A stretch of 64,000 nucleotides of DNA from Numida meleagris (GCF_002078875.1 NC_034412.1:28675458-28739457), one strand, 5' to 3'. Numbered from the stretch's first letter, positions 50,104-63,987 are shown. Numbers and translations: made by a program. Notes: generated from the sequence alone by a model not told the origin.

Positions 50104-50713
50104 TGGGATGCTTTATTTATGCTCACTGTTTTGAATGACTTTGGAAAGGCAAATTCAACAGTCTGTCATTCCTAGTTCTGCCAACTAAGAAATACCTCAA
50201 ATAACACACAGTTCTGCGTGCTGCCTGGTGGATCCTGTGGTCTGCATTGTGTGCCCACGGTGACTACAGGATGGGGGAATGGGGCAAAAAGGGGGAAAAT
50301 TGGCAAGGTGTACCAATGGCAGGCTCCTGCAATGGCCTCTGGGAGACTGAGTATCCTGTGGTGAGACTATCATGAAAAGAGAGTCTTGGATGAACATTGT
50401 GCATCTAGCCATCCAAGCACAGTTTCCTTGCTGCCTTGTATTTAATGCTCCTTGGTATCTCTGTGTATTCCGGTTTTTACCCAAGGGACTCAGATCGCTT
50501 GCTATATTCGATGGATATCCATGAAAACAATAAAGAAAACATCTAAAAATGCAAATTGTATTAGGTTTATGCTTGCTTTGTAATGAGCACTACTGAACCA
50601 AAGTTAACCAATAATGAAGAGACTTGTCGGAAGTATTATAAATGTTAAGTTGCCTCTCTTCCTGTTCTCAAGTCCAGTGTATTTTCTGTCAGCTGTAGAC
50701 CACTGAGGAAGAA

Positions 50714-50861
50714 ATGCCTCCCGTCTCTGGAGGCATTCAAGGCCAGGCTGGAGACGTGGCTCTGGGCAGCATGGACTAGTGGTTGGCAACCCTGCACTCA
50801 GCAGGTGGGCTGAAACTAGATGATCTTTGAGGTCCTTTTCAATCCAGGCCATTCTATGACG
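50714..50861 (+). mobile_element. CR1 3'-end fragment
   Basis: cccgtctctggaggcattca, aggccaggctggagacgtgg, tctgggcagcatggactagt, ggttggcaaccctgcactca and the end tttcaatccaggccattcta. This is a canonical CR1 tail, 5'-truncated, ending in a single decayed terminal repeat unit. Confidence 0.9.
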
Positions 50862-52753
50862 AAAAGCAATATGAAAAGGTTGTAATTAAATGTGGTGGTG
50901 TTATTACTTCTGCAAGATGACAAGAATCATTTATTTTTTAACTTTACTTTTGATCGTGATCTTCATGGTTATAGGACTGCAGTAAATATCCCAAATGTGT
51001 CCTTTAAAATCTCTTCTTTAGGGTGAAACTGTTGAATGAATAACAGCTGTTTGCATCCTAACTGGAATGGATCATTTCAAGTGAAAAACTGGTCTCTGGA
51101 AATAGAATTCAAATGAAAAATGTACAATAGTGCCAACACCTTCAGTGCTTGATGTCTCTCCATAAAGAGAGCTACGGTTGCCTGCTAGGGCACTTCATTA
51201 AATGCTTTTTTTCTGATACGTGTCATCTGAGGAATACTTTTGAATTTGTCGTTTGGTTTCCTACTTCATTTATTCTAATGCAGTAAAAGGCAGACATGAG
51301 TTTGTTGCAAAATTTATTGTAAAATTAGATCAGGATTTCATAAGGAAACAGATTCTTGGCATGAATAGTTGAATTCTGTAAGAGGTCTTCTGTTGCCCCA
51401 GTCTACCTTTCCATCTCGCTTGCTTTGTATTTTGTCATGTTTCTTTGATGAATTAAATCCCCACCCAGAAAATAATTTTATTAATTTTTTTTGGTTTTAT
51501 CTTTCCCACTGGAAATTTGTTTTGTGTGCACTGATCTCTTCTAGACTATTGTAATTAAGTGCTCTTAATCAGACATGTGGAGAGACTTTTTTTATCCTGT
51601 TTTATGCTCAAATTTAGTGAGAAACATTGCATGGCTTTTGGCATTGTTTCTTTTGATTATTCCCTTATGGACTCTGAAATAAATTGAGAGTTCTTTGAAG
51701 AGGGTATTTTGAAACAGAAACACTAAAGAGTGGGTTATATGTTGGTTAGCTGACTTCTCTTATTTCATTAACACGTGGAAATTTCCATTCTATTCCTACA
51801 ACTCTCTAACATGTTTCAGCACAAAGGTACCTCACCTACTGGTATTTCATTACTAGTGCACCAACTCAGCAGTACATGTTGCAAATGAGCAAGCCTCTTA
51901 GCTGGACTGTAGAGTAAAAGTTCATAATTTGAATATGCTACAGTGCCATTGTATGGCCTGCTTCAATGTTTAAATGTTTTGCTGCTCATTTTCATCATGC
52001 CCTGCATTGAGGCTTGAGACTAACTTGAAATTATTGTTTTATTCTTACAGAGGAGGAGGGGATGATTTTTATTAGACCTTTCAGTTTGAGAACTCAGATT
52101 TGCTTATCTTTGGATCAAAACACAAAATCTGTCTACTTATCTTTTCCTAATAGTTGGTATTATAATGGAGTAGAAATTTTCTTTGAGGGAAATATATTTT
52201 ATTTCAAATGATAACATGAATTGTGTTATCAACTGCTACTTTACTTTATAGGCAATGGATGTGCAAAATATATATGTATATATTTTAACATCATCCAAGA
52301 AGTATAATATGTTGAAAAGATCCCTGTCTGTAAATTAAACTGGATAAAGTGATGTAAATATAATTAGTTGCACTCTTGCAGTGTCTGCTCATGCCTAGCT
52401 CAAGACATTGTTTGCATTGGTTTAATTCTGAGAACTCTTTCATGTTTTTGCCAAAGTGCAGACTGCATTTTGATCGTGGAGTTTGTTTGCTGTCTCTGAA
52501 AAATTCTGCTTTTATGCATTTTGGACAGGAGGAGTTCCTGCCTCTGGACTAGCAATGGAGAATGAGTATATATAGAACAGTAACCATTCAGTATTAACTA
52601 TAGAAATGTGAGAAATCTAGTAGCTCCAGGAGGAAATGGAAGATAAAGGACCTATCTTTTCTTCAGCTGTGATTCAGTTGTGGTAAGGAACATGTGAGTC
52701 ATGGAATGGTTGAGGCTGAGAAAAGCACAAAGATGTTTTATTACTTTATCTAG

Positions 52754-53050
52754 ATCTATGTGCAGCTGAAGAAACAGAACAGTAAATTAATGACTACAGA
52801 TGTGGCAGTGTACCTCAATGCTGCGTACCTCTGTGGCTCTGTAGAGGAGCCTGATCTGTTTACTGCAGTCTTTAAGGAATTCCCACCATGGTGGTGGACT
52901 GAAATTCAGCACCAAGGGAGTGTTTCAGGAGAACCAGAGATGGAAACAGTTGATGTGGCTAGGCGCTCCACAAAAGCTGCAGTGACGTTTCTAGAGGGAA
53001 AAGAGTTTCTTCAAGTGGTAGGAATGCTATTCTTTTCCTTATTTGTCTGA
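52754..53050 (+). other. Unassigned GC-richer open frame
   Basis: The frame is open from just after a TAG at 52751 to a TGA at 53048, about 98 codons. It includes DVAVYLNAAYLCGSVEEPDL, KEFPPWWWTEIQHQGSVSGE and ARRSTKAAVTFLEGKEFLQ. The sequence is visibly less AT-rich than its flanks, and possible splice borders exist (tatctag before 52754, GTAGGA after GTG near 53019). I recognise no family. It could be an exon, a remnant of a mobile element or chance. No function is proposed. Confidence 0.25.
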
Positions 53051-55776
53051 TGAGGTGGTCTCAGCAATTCACCTTTCTCTAACAGCTTTTGGCTCAGAGG
53101 GGCGGATGAATGGCACAGCCTGCCCGATTTAAAATAACTTTATCATCACGTACAAAAGTTTGCTGTCGTTCTGTACAGAATGGGTTTAGTTCTTTCTACC
53201 TTATTTTACAAAACCAATAGAATACTGCACTTTTCTCACAGTCTTTGCCAGGACTGTGTGTCATTCGTTTGGGAGCACATGGTCGACATGGATACGGTCT
53301 AGCCTGATTTATAGAGATGATGATTGCTATTAATGAGCATGGGATTTCTACAGTAACTTTATAGCTATATACTGTAGTTGGGCCTACTGGCCATATCCAC
53401 AGTCAATCTTCATTTTTCCAGGTTCTGTTTTTCATCCCACAACCCTATCCAAAATACAGATAAGGTGAGAAAGACTCAAAAAATAAAGCCCCTTAAGAAA
53501 AACAACACACACAAAAACACAAATAGAAAAAAAAAAGAAATAAAGGTAAACAATTAAATGTGAGAAAATATTTCCTCATGTATAATTGCTGTTAATTTAA
53601 ATAATTTGATGTTCAGTGATGCAAATATCTAAATAACGAATATACAACATAAATAAACAACAGATAAGTAACGAAGTTATAATGTTTTGTTCTAGGATAC
53701 TGTTAGGCTTTATTCTTTCTTATGTGATGGAATTAACTCACAGATCTTGTGAGTTTTTTTCTCCACTCCTTCGAAGATGAGACAAATCTCATCTTAAAAT
53801 AGGCACACATAGATGGGATGATGCAACCATTGGGATGTTTGAGATCATAAGAAATGGAACAATAACTCCCATTGTTTTTCCATAATTGTCATATCTATCA
53901 CAAAGGAATAAACGGTAGGATTTTTTCCTATGGAATTTACTTTGGGAAATATCTAACGAGAAACTGCTCTATGTGCTTTCTTACCACTCCATGTTGTCTT
54001 TAAAGCTGCTATCAGAGGGAAAAATAAGCATTCAGAGTAATCTAAATGAATAAATAGTCGGAGTTTTCATTTTTGTTTTTAATTTCTGGCAGACAAAATT
54101 CAGCAATATTTCCTTTGATTTTCTGTGTTTGTGGTCTATAAACATATCAGCTCTTTTTTTTTTTTTCTTTTTCTTTCTTTAAAACATAGGTTTCCATTAA
54201 GATTACTGGAATCAAAACTGAAACATTCCTCTTACTGGGACCCAATCTATATTTTCTCCAATTTTACTGAAACGCTGTTTTCAAGGATGGTATATACTTT
54301 TATATGAAGAGCAGCAGTCTCTTCTAATCCAGATTTGGAGAACATTATGATTTTTTAATTTACTTTTCTGCTGGCTTAAATGTTTATTTAATGTGAATAT
54401 TTATTGCTATTTTCCTTTTATGCTTAGGCTTGCATTTCGCTGATACTGTAAAAGGCCCTTCTGTTTTTCATATTTCCTCTAAATTCAAAGATAGTCTGTA
54501 TTTCCTAAAATTCTAGTTCCCAGTTTATTGGCCTCTCAATCACTGTGTCTCTCAGGACCACTAGGAAATTTGTTCTTTTGAGTTCTCTGTACAGCTGAGG
54601 TAATGAACTTCTCTGCTGGGGTTGTGCGGTTCATAATGTGACCTTTGCTGTTTGTCAACTAACATCCTTCCTCAGTTAAAAGACTTCAGCTTTATTTTTG
54701 ATGCCCAGATCAAAGCAAATATAACACATCTCTGAAATTTAGTCTAACTTTTAAGTGCTAAAAAAAAAAAAAAAGATGGCAAGTCATTTGCAAAGACCAA
54801 TTAAAAATACACGAGTAGACTCAAAATGAAATACATTCTTAACCAATGCATTCTCCTACAATTCCTTAAATGAGTGTTTAAATGTTTGCAGCATCCTGAA
54901 GTGGTCTTGAGGCAACGGGGTCATGGAAGGGTAAAACTGAGGTTATTGTTACACTGTTGCAATGGACTTCTTGTTCGAACGTGCCCTTTGCTGATTGGCT
55001 GCACTGCTGCAGTTACTTCTTTGAAGATAGGTGGAGCGGTGACAGTATTACGGTAGAAGCAAGAAGAGAACAGAGTTGGTCGAACCTTGTGCTCTCCTCT
55101 TGCTGTGTCACAGGCCTGGAGCCATACGGATCTGAAAATGAAGGGACACTTCACATGGTTTTGCTGCTGAGCATTGCCTTGCTTGCTTTCTGCCTGATTC
55201 TGGCACGTGAAATCATCCATTCCTATGCAGTAGACGTGGTTGAGACTTAGCAGTGTGTCAGCGAAGGGAGCAAAGGGTACAAAACCCTACTCTTCATCTA
55301 TATCAGCACCTATGGTGATGCGTTTTGAGGTTAGGAAGTGAAAGTCATAGCCCAGTGAAATGGCTGTGTGGTAAGGACTCAGAAGGTTGTTTCTCATGAA
55401 TTAAGACTGAGAGAGATTGTATCCATTGTCTGTCTCGGTTAGAAGCCGAGTAGCTTAATTCCTATAGGGATTTACTGAAAGAAAGTAGAGGCCAACAACA
55501 TTGTTTTCATGGTCCAGGCCACTGACCAGAGCAACGTGCTACAAAGCAAGGAATTATAATTGCTAGAGGCATTTCTGTTTCCTATCTGTATTTGCTATAA
55601 GATTCTGGGATAATTAATTTGCAGTAGTTAATTCAGACTAAATAATCATGTACAGTAGTAGGTATAGTAAATTTTTTGGTGTTTTCTAGATATTGTCAGT
55701 CTAGTCTGAAAATACATACTTTTCCCCTTAGGATTACACTCTGGGGCTCATGCCCATTATTGAAGGGGAATTTTTG

Positions 55777-55799
55777 TCCCCACATTACCGCTGTGGGGA
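55777..55799. repeat. Short hairpin, 8-bp perfect stem
   Basis: TCCCCACA, loop ttaccgc, TGTGGGGA. The flanks are a T-rich upstream and a T-run downstream. No gene is nearby, so a role as a terminator is not implied in this eukaryotic context. Confidence 0.7.
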
Positions 55800-58079
55800 T
55801 TTTTTTTCCTCTGGTAAGGAAAAAGTGAGAATGCGAATGCGTCAGCCTTCCTTCTGATGTCATCTCTGCTGCCGCCTTTGAGCTCTAATGTCTGCAGGGC
55901 AGATGTCCTCAACTCTGCTGGCCTATGGAGCTGTTCCCACTCTGAAGTCTTTGGTAGAGAGAAGGGGTATCACGAATCAAATTCCCACAGGAAGAGGAAA
56001 ATCAATTACAAGACTCGAGATAAACATCTGTTTAGACCTACACACGAAACAGCAACCTTGGCTTGTGTTCACTTAGGAAAGACAGCTGATGATTTTCTCC
56101 CTGAGCATGAGAGGAGCAAAAAAGGCACAGTATTCTTGCTAGATGTCCTGTTTGGAGGCTGGGAGAGAGGGGTAACAAAACAAGCAAAAAAAATCGTAGT
56201 ATAAAGCAGCACTCAACCTGCTCAGGAATGCTCCTTGCTCTGAAAGAACTCAAGAACTGAAGCGTCAGGTGGTCAGTCTGCTCCACCTGCTGCTCAAAAC
56301 CTTTGGAGGCAACTGAGCGCTAAACTGAGTTCATTGCTTGCAGACTCTTGGAAGCAGTATAGTTAAGCGTTGGCCCAGTTCACTTTGGAAACTCTACAGA
56401 GGCATTCCACCGTCTGGCACATATTACCTTTTTTAAGCACTATGGGCTCAACTATCTGTTTATGCCGAGCTTTAATTTGGAAAAAAATTCACAATTGTTC
56501 TGTGTTTACAGAAAAGCTGTACGAAGGTGCAAAACTTAAGTGGAATTCAACAAAGGATTAAAAATTAGCAGGTTATACACCAGTATCTTGGTAGAACAGG
56601 CTTCATAAGCCTATAAAAACCCACCACTGACTCGCAGTTAGATTCTGAGAAATGCTTTTTCAAAGAAAAATTCAACAAATACATTTTCCAAATGCTTGCT
56701 TTTAGACACTCTTGCCAAAAACTGTTTACTGCTTCATGAAATGGTGTTGATTATGGAAGGTAACGGTCTTGCATAAAGTAGTTTGAGTTGCTAGGTTTTT
56801 TAATTTTTAATTTTAGTTTGTATTTTTGCAGTTTTGTAGTGCTTAAGTTAACTAGAGAATGAAGCAATTTTAGACCAGTTCTTTAGACACAAATTAGTTT
56901 TGAGAGTTGCTCTCACAGACCATCTGTGACATTAGAGGAAAACCCTTCTGGCAAATGATTCATTCTAGCATAGAAATCAATGTATTCTGTTAATATGGAC
57001 CTCTTAGTTGGGATTTAAACCTCTCCCTGATAGCAATACTGATCCTCTTGTTCTCAAAGGAAGCAATGTGTACTTTGCCATTGAATCAGTGAAGGAGATT
57101 TAACTCAAGGTGCTGAATAAACATAACTGGGAACACATTTGCAGGCGGTCATCACGTGACTGCAGCCTCCTAATTTTTATCTCATGTATCATGTAAACGG
57201 AGTTGTAAGTTGGATGGCAAGTTTATAAATCCTGATCATTTTAATTGGTTGAGGTAATGGGGGATATACCCAGGGTAAGTAATTTTCTTTTAACAAATGT
57301 CTCTTCAGCTAGTAGAGAAAGAATAACCAAGGTGTTTTTTGTTAGCAGAAGGACGTGGAAATTGCCGTCCTTCAATTAGTCAGCCACTTAACTCATAATC
57401 CTGTGTGTAATGCTATTAAACATTCGTCAAGAATTGCTTCAGGCTTAAGCTTCACAGGCTTCTTAAATAACTAAGGAATGTATTTCTTCCCCATTAGTGG
57501 CAATGGCTTACAAAACACACATAGAGTTGCAGCTTCCTATGTCTCTTCATTATGTACGCTGATAGCTTTGAGAAAGTAAGTCTTGTTCTCATCTCTGAAG
57601 TAGCTGGTATTTGAATGATTGTGGTAACTTCCCACTTCTATGTGTGAGGCTGTATTGGGAAAGCTCCGGATGACATTGAGCAAAAGAGAGTTGCACGCGT
57701 TTGGTATAAAGCAGTTAGACAATGCTGTGCCTGAGAGATTCTATTATACTATCAGTACTGAATACTGGAAAGGAGTAGTACTATTACTATAACTCTGTGC
57801 ATTAAATAGAAGGTTGTCATCATCTATGCTCGTCCCAAGAACTAAATTTGAGGTTTCAAAACTCCAGAGAATTCTTTTCTTTAAGTTCTTCATGATATAC
57901 GTAACAGCTAAATGCCGTTCTGGGTTTGAGAAATAAGTTGTGAAGGAAGGCTCAGAAGACAGACAGTGTTTTACTAGCACAAGATCACTAGGTACAAAGA
58001 AATATGTAAGAGGTTTAAAACAGAAGCTCACTTTTTATCTTCCCCATTTACCGCTGTCAAGATCCTTTCTAGAGGTCTG

Positions 58080-58200
58080 TTTTGCGAAGTGAAAAACTGA
58101 AGTGAAGAAAGCATTTGGTACCTCAGCCTTTTCTCTGTTCCATGTCTCAAGGGCCCCACCTCATTCAGTAACACAGCCACATTTTACTTATTCTTTCTTC
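58080..58200 (-). mobile_element. Possible ancient CR1/L3-like fragment
   Basis: The + strand contains gcatttggtacctcagcctt, ttctctgttccatgtctcaa and cccacctcattcagtaacac followed by agccacattttacttattct. This resembles the reverse complement of the linker region between endonuclease and reverse transcriptase in CR1/L3 LINEs. It is strongly diverged with approximate borders, and the match is from memory only. Confidence 0.4.
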
Positions 58201-61200
58201 TGGGTCCCTTTTTGGGTCGTAGCTTCTTTCCTGACAGGGACACCTGCTCCAACACCTGCTAGGTGACCAGCATGCACCGCGACACAAAGTGCTGCATCTG
58301 TCAGGGAGTCGCACTGCACCCTTTGTTTATGCATGGCCTTCTCTCTAACACCCAACAAAAGGCTGCTCAAGCCTCCTGAATAAGGGCTGAGCTGCACCAA
58401 AGGCTACAAGTGCCTCAGGGTCAATGGCAGCTAACAAATCTGTTAGAAGCTCCTAGAGGTTTCTTTGGCACAAACCCTTTTGATTCCCCTTTACCTTGAT
58501 TTTTTCTAGCACTAAGGCCAAAAATTATAGAAAATTCCTTGGAAATTTATTCTATAGCTTACCTGTTTCCAGGAATATATATATGTATATGTTTTGTATG
58601 TGCCTTTTAAATCTGCATTATATTCTGCTATATATAAGACTCCATGCCCTATGCAAACTGTTTCTTCCTTTAAACAGAGAGTGCCTTCATAGCACAGAGC
58701 ATGATTGCAGAAGTGATCATTATTACAAAAACTAAAAACACTGGAATCCATGGTGCACAAGCAATGAACGAATCTGTATAAACAAACCAAAGCTGAAAAG
58801 TAGTAGGTGTTTCCTAAATGGTAGCACATAATTATTATCTCCCCTAGGAGAGAGAGAAAAACCTGTGGAAACATTACCAGTTTTGACGCTTACAAAATTG
58901 TAAACAGATTTTGTTAAACAGTGTCGTACAACTTAAGATAAAGGAAGTTCTATATTTCTAGAGCTAAGCATATGGTAATTCTTATTTTCAAAACAATATT
59001 GCGTGAATACATCAGTATCCTTTATGCTCTATTAGCATCAACCTCCTGTCGTTTTATCTGCAAACTGCAAAACTGATCAGTTTTTCACTAACAATATCAA
59101 TTCTCCCAAGAGGATATAAAATCATAAAATCATCAATTGTCAATTCCACTACTATGTGAAATCCACATAAATGACTACTTTCTCTTTTTTTTTTTTTAAC
59201 AAAATAAGAATTTTTGGAACAAAAATTTGTTGGCCTTCACTGCTCAGGAGGATAACAAACCAAAGTAAAACAAGGGGCTGGCAAAACCATGGTACTCTGT
59301 AGTCTTAATTTAATAAGAAATAGTGGAACCCGCAGGAATAGCATTAAATTTAAAAGCCTTTTGATGGACTGGAATATTGTGCACTGGTTGGCAGATGTTT
59401 GGAAAGATACTAAAATGTAACTCGTATTCTCCATAGAATTTGCTGTTAAACATTTTCTAGATACAAAGGGAAGGCCAGCTGGATGAACAGGAGAATGTAC
59501 ATAAACCCACCAAACTAACAGACCCAGGACAGTGCAGCTGGGCTTGGACTAGGTGCTGAGAGTAAGTTCAGACAATGTTTATAAGTGCTTTTAATATTCA
59601 AATTAAATTCCATGGCGACATGACTTAGCTAAGGTGAGCCTTACAAAATTCATCTCATTTCCATTTATATTCCATTCCATATTTAATGTATGTTACAAGA
59701 GAGATACTGCACTATTCTTCATTACCTTAATCACTTTCTTGTCCTATTGTAGTTCAACGACATATGCGAGCATACTGTTCTTGTTAGAGGCATGGTCTGG
59801 AGAAGACAAACGGGGATCTGAATGGTATTTCCATTTCAGCTGCTGAAGCATTAGGTAACTTTGGACGTCCCCCATACTTTCAGATAGAATACTTCCAGGC
59901 ATACTCATCGGGATCAGTAAATAGTTGTATGCCATAACTACCGTTGCTAATTTGGGGCAAGCTCTCCATATACGGAAAAATGTATTCAAATACAGTATAC
60001 ACACAAAAAAATATTTTAATATTTTAGTACACTTTTAGTACACTTTTAGTACTTTTTAGTACATCAAGACTGTAGTTTCACTCATTGTTTCTAATGAGTA
60101 CAGCCACATTTCCTTCAAAGCAGAAAAGTGCAAAGGGGAGAGAAGAAGGCCATCTCATTTTTCGTATATTGATATTTGGTCAAGGCAGAACATTTCTTTA
60201 TGGATACAGTTTAGCACCGTATCTGTAATTAGGAAAAGCTGTTGGGTTTTGAAATCTTTTGCATAAAAATTGGCTTCAACATGTCAATGCATTCTGCTAA
60301 ACCTCTCAAATCCTTCCCATCCTTCAACCTAATGTCAGTTTTCAGAATGTCTAAAATTCTTTGTGAGGTTTTCCCGCCGGATTTCAATAGGGAATACTGA
60401 AGTAACAGTACTAACAAGAATCTGGGTCTTCTGATTACGTGACCACTGAAGTACAAGGCAGCTTCAGCGAGGAAAACTCCACAGCGGCGGCAAGTCCTCA
60501 CGAAGAACACCCAGTCAAACAAAAATTTCTCAAGTAGATTCTCAATGCTAGTAAAACATACTCTCCTGAATAGTAAAGTATAACAGTTAAATTAAAAACA
60601 GTTAAATAGTTTAGAGTAATGTAAATTGGTTGACTAAATGCCAAATGCTCTCGGAACAAAGTCAGAGAATGAGGTTTCTAAAATTAAATCGCTTGTTTGA
60701 TGGCGTCAGAACATAAATGTACCAGTATCGGAGACTAATGTCTTTGCAATTGCGTCTATTCTCTGGGAAGCCGTTTAAATAGGTGTAAAGGATGGCTTGA
60801 AATTAGATCTTCCTCTGTAACTAAAAAAGTGTGAGTTGACTATTAACCATTGGATTGCTGGTTTTTGTGAGTATTTCTATCTACAGAGATATTCGGATCA
60901 TTATACAAGGTGATTTTTCTAAAAAAAAGTGTTTATGTTTGTAAGATTATCTTACAAGCGAGATGACACTGTATGTATTTTAAGCACTTTTAATATGGGC
61001 ATAAACAAAGTAACCGCCTGCTCTTTTAGATAAATAAAATGTTTCTTCTTTATGTGGTTATAATTAACATTCTAGACACTGACACAGTTAAACAGAAGTT
61101 TGCACAAATAGAGATAAATATTCTGTAAGCGATTTGAAGCGCTTTCCATTTTGTAGTGGTATACACTATTGATCGAGCCTCCCTCCTGCTTCTCGCTGGC

Positions 61201-63987
61201 TGTATTCATTAAAATCTGTTCAGATTGCAATAATGTTTTCTGTAACGGCGTGGGTGGATGGAGACGGTGTTACGCCATTAATGTGTGGCATAAACAGTGC
61301 CTCTTCAGTACTGTCGGCATGGTTAATACTTAAACTACAGTTATTAAAATCAACGTGTGATTTAAAAGCCCTATTTATTTCTTAATGTATCATAGTATAC
61401 TGATGCAACCAACTAACTTTGCTACCAAAATGTCAGTCTTCGAAACCTTGACTCGGCCAATATTCTGTACGTGATGGATTTAGATTTCCTTGGAAGCTGT
61501 TTGAGGATGCTGAAAATGACTTCCTAAAAATCTGTTGTAGAGAAAGCACTTAGCAGTCAGATATGCTTGGGGAGCTAACCATAAACACTAAATTCTATAA
61601 ATGAGTTCAGTAGTAACTTAGTGATTTTAAATGAGAATTCAATAGGAGAAAATTTTAGATGCATCTGTGTACACACACACGGTAACATATGAAAACAGTC
61701 ACACTAAAGAACACAAAACCTACACTGCGATACCTTCAATAAAATGCTGCAAATAATACCCGTTGTTCACTTGAAACTTTGAAACTGCGTATTTTTTTTT
61801 TTTTAGAAATAAGAATTCAAATTTCAAGTTCTTAAATCAAAATAAGAGTATGATGAAATCCCAGTGAGACGGCAGCGAAAAATTGGAATGAAAAATTAGA
61901 AGGAACATCTCAACATAATTCCTTCAGAATTAAGTCTCAGTGGTAATCTAGTCTATTCTGAGAAAGACGATTAAAGCCAATCTGATACGTGCATATGTAT
62001 CTCTGCCTGTTTTCTCATACAGAACTCCAGCCCCCATCCGATAAATATTCCCCATCGGAACAAACAAAATGATCAAGTTACTATCACGCTCTGAATTTCA
62101 TGGGGAAATGAAGGGGTGAGTTGAGGAGGTCTGTTCTGAACACACTATTTTTATTTGGGGTTCATTTTTGTCTCTATTTTCCCTCCAAACAGGTCGGAGT
62201 TCCACATAATAGAAGTATTTTCTGGAGCCATCGTTGTCATCTGTGCATTTTTTTTTGTTTTACAAATACCACACTTTCTGAAATAGTCTAAAATTGTGTA
62301 ATGTTGTCACGTTGTCCCCTGTTTTGTTGGGCTATCTAATCTAAAAAACTAAATAAAACAACTCTGCTATATCCTTCGTGGAATTGCTTATATTACTATA
62401 GAAACAGCTGTATATCATTTGACTGAACTGCTCAAAATGACTCATAGGTGAAATATAAGAATTCACATGTTGGAGAAAATTCATAGTCTTGGCTAGAGTC
62501 GATACGAGATGCAAGTACTCAAATATTAAAGGACGATACTAAATAAACAAATATCAACAGTTTAAACATACTTCATCTAACAGTACCGCTGAACTGTGTA
62601 TTTTATTGAACTGCTCTTGAAGTGAGAAGGCTTAAATGCACTGCTTGTTCCATTGCAGAACTCTGGTTGATTTATCATTCCAGTAATTTGTTTTAAGTTA
62701 AAACTGCTGGATTGATGGAAACTTAATAAACTGTCTTATGCTGATAAAAAGGATATATTGGGTCTAAGTAATCAAAATTAGGATGTCTAAATTTTCTTTT
62801 AGTACTTTATAGAAGTTAAAAACAAGACTGGCTTGATAAATTGCAATGCATTTTTCCACCAGTTTCTTCAAGAGAAAACACACGCAATTTATTTTTTTAG
62901 ATAGATATAGATGTAGGCCAAGAAAGCTTACACACGCACACCTATGAAGGAATTCCCATTTGCTTGTAAATTACCTCTGTCTTTCTGAATTATCAAAAGT
63001 CATCATTAACTGGCTATAAGAAGCTACAGCTAATTCAAAGGGGAATCGCCCTCAGTGACGTTTTAGCTTGTATTACTTTAATGAAGAATTACTACTGTGA
63101 TTAGAAACACGGTGGAAAAAAATTGCTTAGAATCTTGCTCTGGCATTCAATGCTCATGAGAATTTTACAGGCAACAGAAGCCTTTCAAACAGCCAAAATG
63201 AGAGATGACAGCTGGCCTCCCAGCCAAAACGCACACCAAAGAGGAGTCAATGTCATTTCTCTGCGCACTACTAGGCCCTCACGCTTTATAAAATTACTTC
63301 ACTAAACCTCCTGCATCGCTCTACCTCTCAACGGAGCATAAATTACTGAGCGCAGGTTTTTGCTAGTACCCTTTCATCATTCCAACTAGCCACCCCGAAC
63401 TTTAAAAAATGTTTTTCTTTTATTTGTTTCACTTGGGACCCCTTAGAGTAAGATTATTAATGGCTCTCATTTGAGCCGAACTTAAAGAAAAATATCCAAT
63501 TGACTTCAAAGAGTAAGGAATTGGGCCCAAAGGGCTCATATGGGATTTATTCCTGGACTTTTAGCACACCTCTACTCATTGATGATTTTAACCTACCTTG
63601 AAATTATGAATGAACTAGGACAGGGATACATTTTTAATGGCTATTCCAATTGTATAACGCAATGAAAAACTGCATCTGTATTTCGATCGGTCACTTGGAC
63701 ATTTCTCTGAAATCATTTCTTGGTCTATATCATGCCCTCTGTAGTCCATTCATATTTTTCATATCAGTAAAACCCATAGACAATAGCAAATATTACATGC
63801 CAATTAAAGAATACACATTCATTGTCATGCCAATGGCGACGGCTTCAAATGTTAAGATTAGGGAAACTGACAAAAATAGAAGGGCATAATTCAGGACACA
63901 GTTATTCACCCCAAATGGGAGAGTCCTACAGATTTCATTCAAAAACATACAAAACATGTTACTGTCAATTGCACACCCCGTGCAATT
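58201..63987. other. Intergenic sequence, repeat-poor, right end of window
   Basis: No recognised gene. It includes a small tandem repeat at 60022-60062 and a 97-codon - strand frame at 60229-60522 with no known domain. From about 60.6 kb onward I recognise no repeat, and scattered CpG-containing, homeobox-site-like sequence (for example gccattaatgtgtggcataa) occurs. Parts of it, especially 61140-61420, could be conserved non-coding DNA. Confidence 0.6.
60022..60062. repeat. Four-copy short tandem repeat
   Basis: Units of ttttagtacac (twice), ttttagtac and tttttagtac follow each other directly. Confidence 0.85.

Larger units (their letters stand above)
45516..50713. other. Intergenic sequence downstream of TLL1
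   Basis: AT-rich and without a recognisable gene. It includes T-runs at about 45671 and 45831, a (TA)n plus poly-A tract (47114-47160), a T-run at 49122-49137 and a (TTTA)n run at 50079-50103. The mildly GC-richer patch at 50197-50484 has a 95-codon - strand open frame without domain features. Open frames of 60-102 codons elsewhere look random. Confidence 0.7.
50862..58079. other. Intergenic sequence, mostly featureless
   Basis: No recognised gene. It contains the unexplained GC-richer frame at 52754-53050, CTTT-rich sequence at 54150-54182, an A-run near 54760, a GC-richer patch at about 54890-55260 and a short hairpin at 55777-55799. Two overlapping frames of 115 and 62 codons at 55857-56204 have no domain signature. 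Confidence 0.65.

Noticed and set aside
50197..50484. 95-codon open frame (-) in a GC-richer patch
   Set aside because: Cysteine- and proline-rich but without any known pattern; no transcript signals; considered chance.
52690..52740. tcatggaatggttgaggctg resembling the start of an antisense CR1 3' end
   Set aside because: Only about 20 bases resemble CR1 and the following sequence does not continue the match.
55857..56204. 115-codon open frame (+), with another frame overlapping it
   Set aside because: Two overlapping open frames in a slightly GC-richer patch suggest few stops by composition rather than coding; no domain seen.
59744..60004. 86-codon open frame (-) that seemed to follow the frame at 60229-60522
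   Set aside because: The intervening 220 bp is AT-rich low-complexity sequence in a different frame, with no splice sites that join the two; no shared family.
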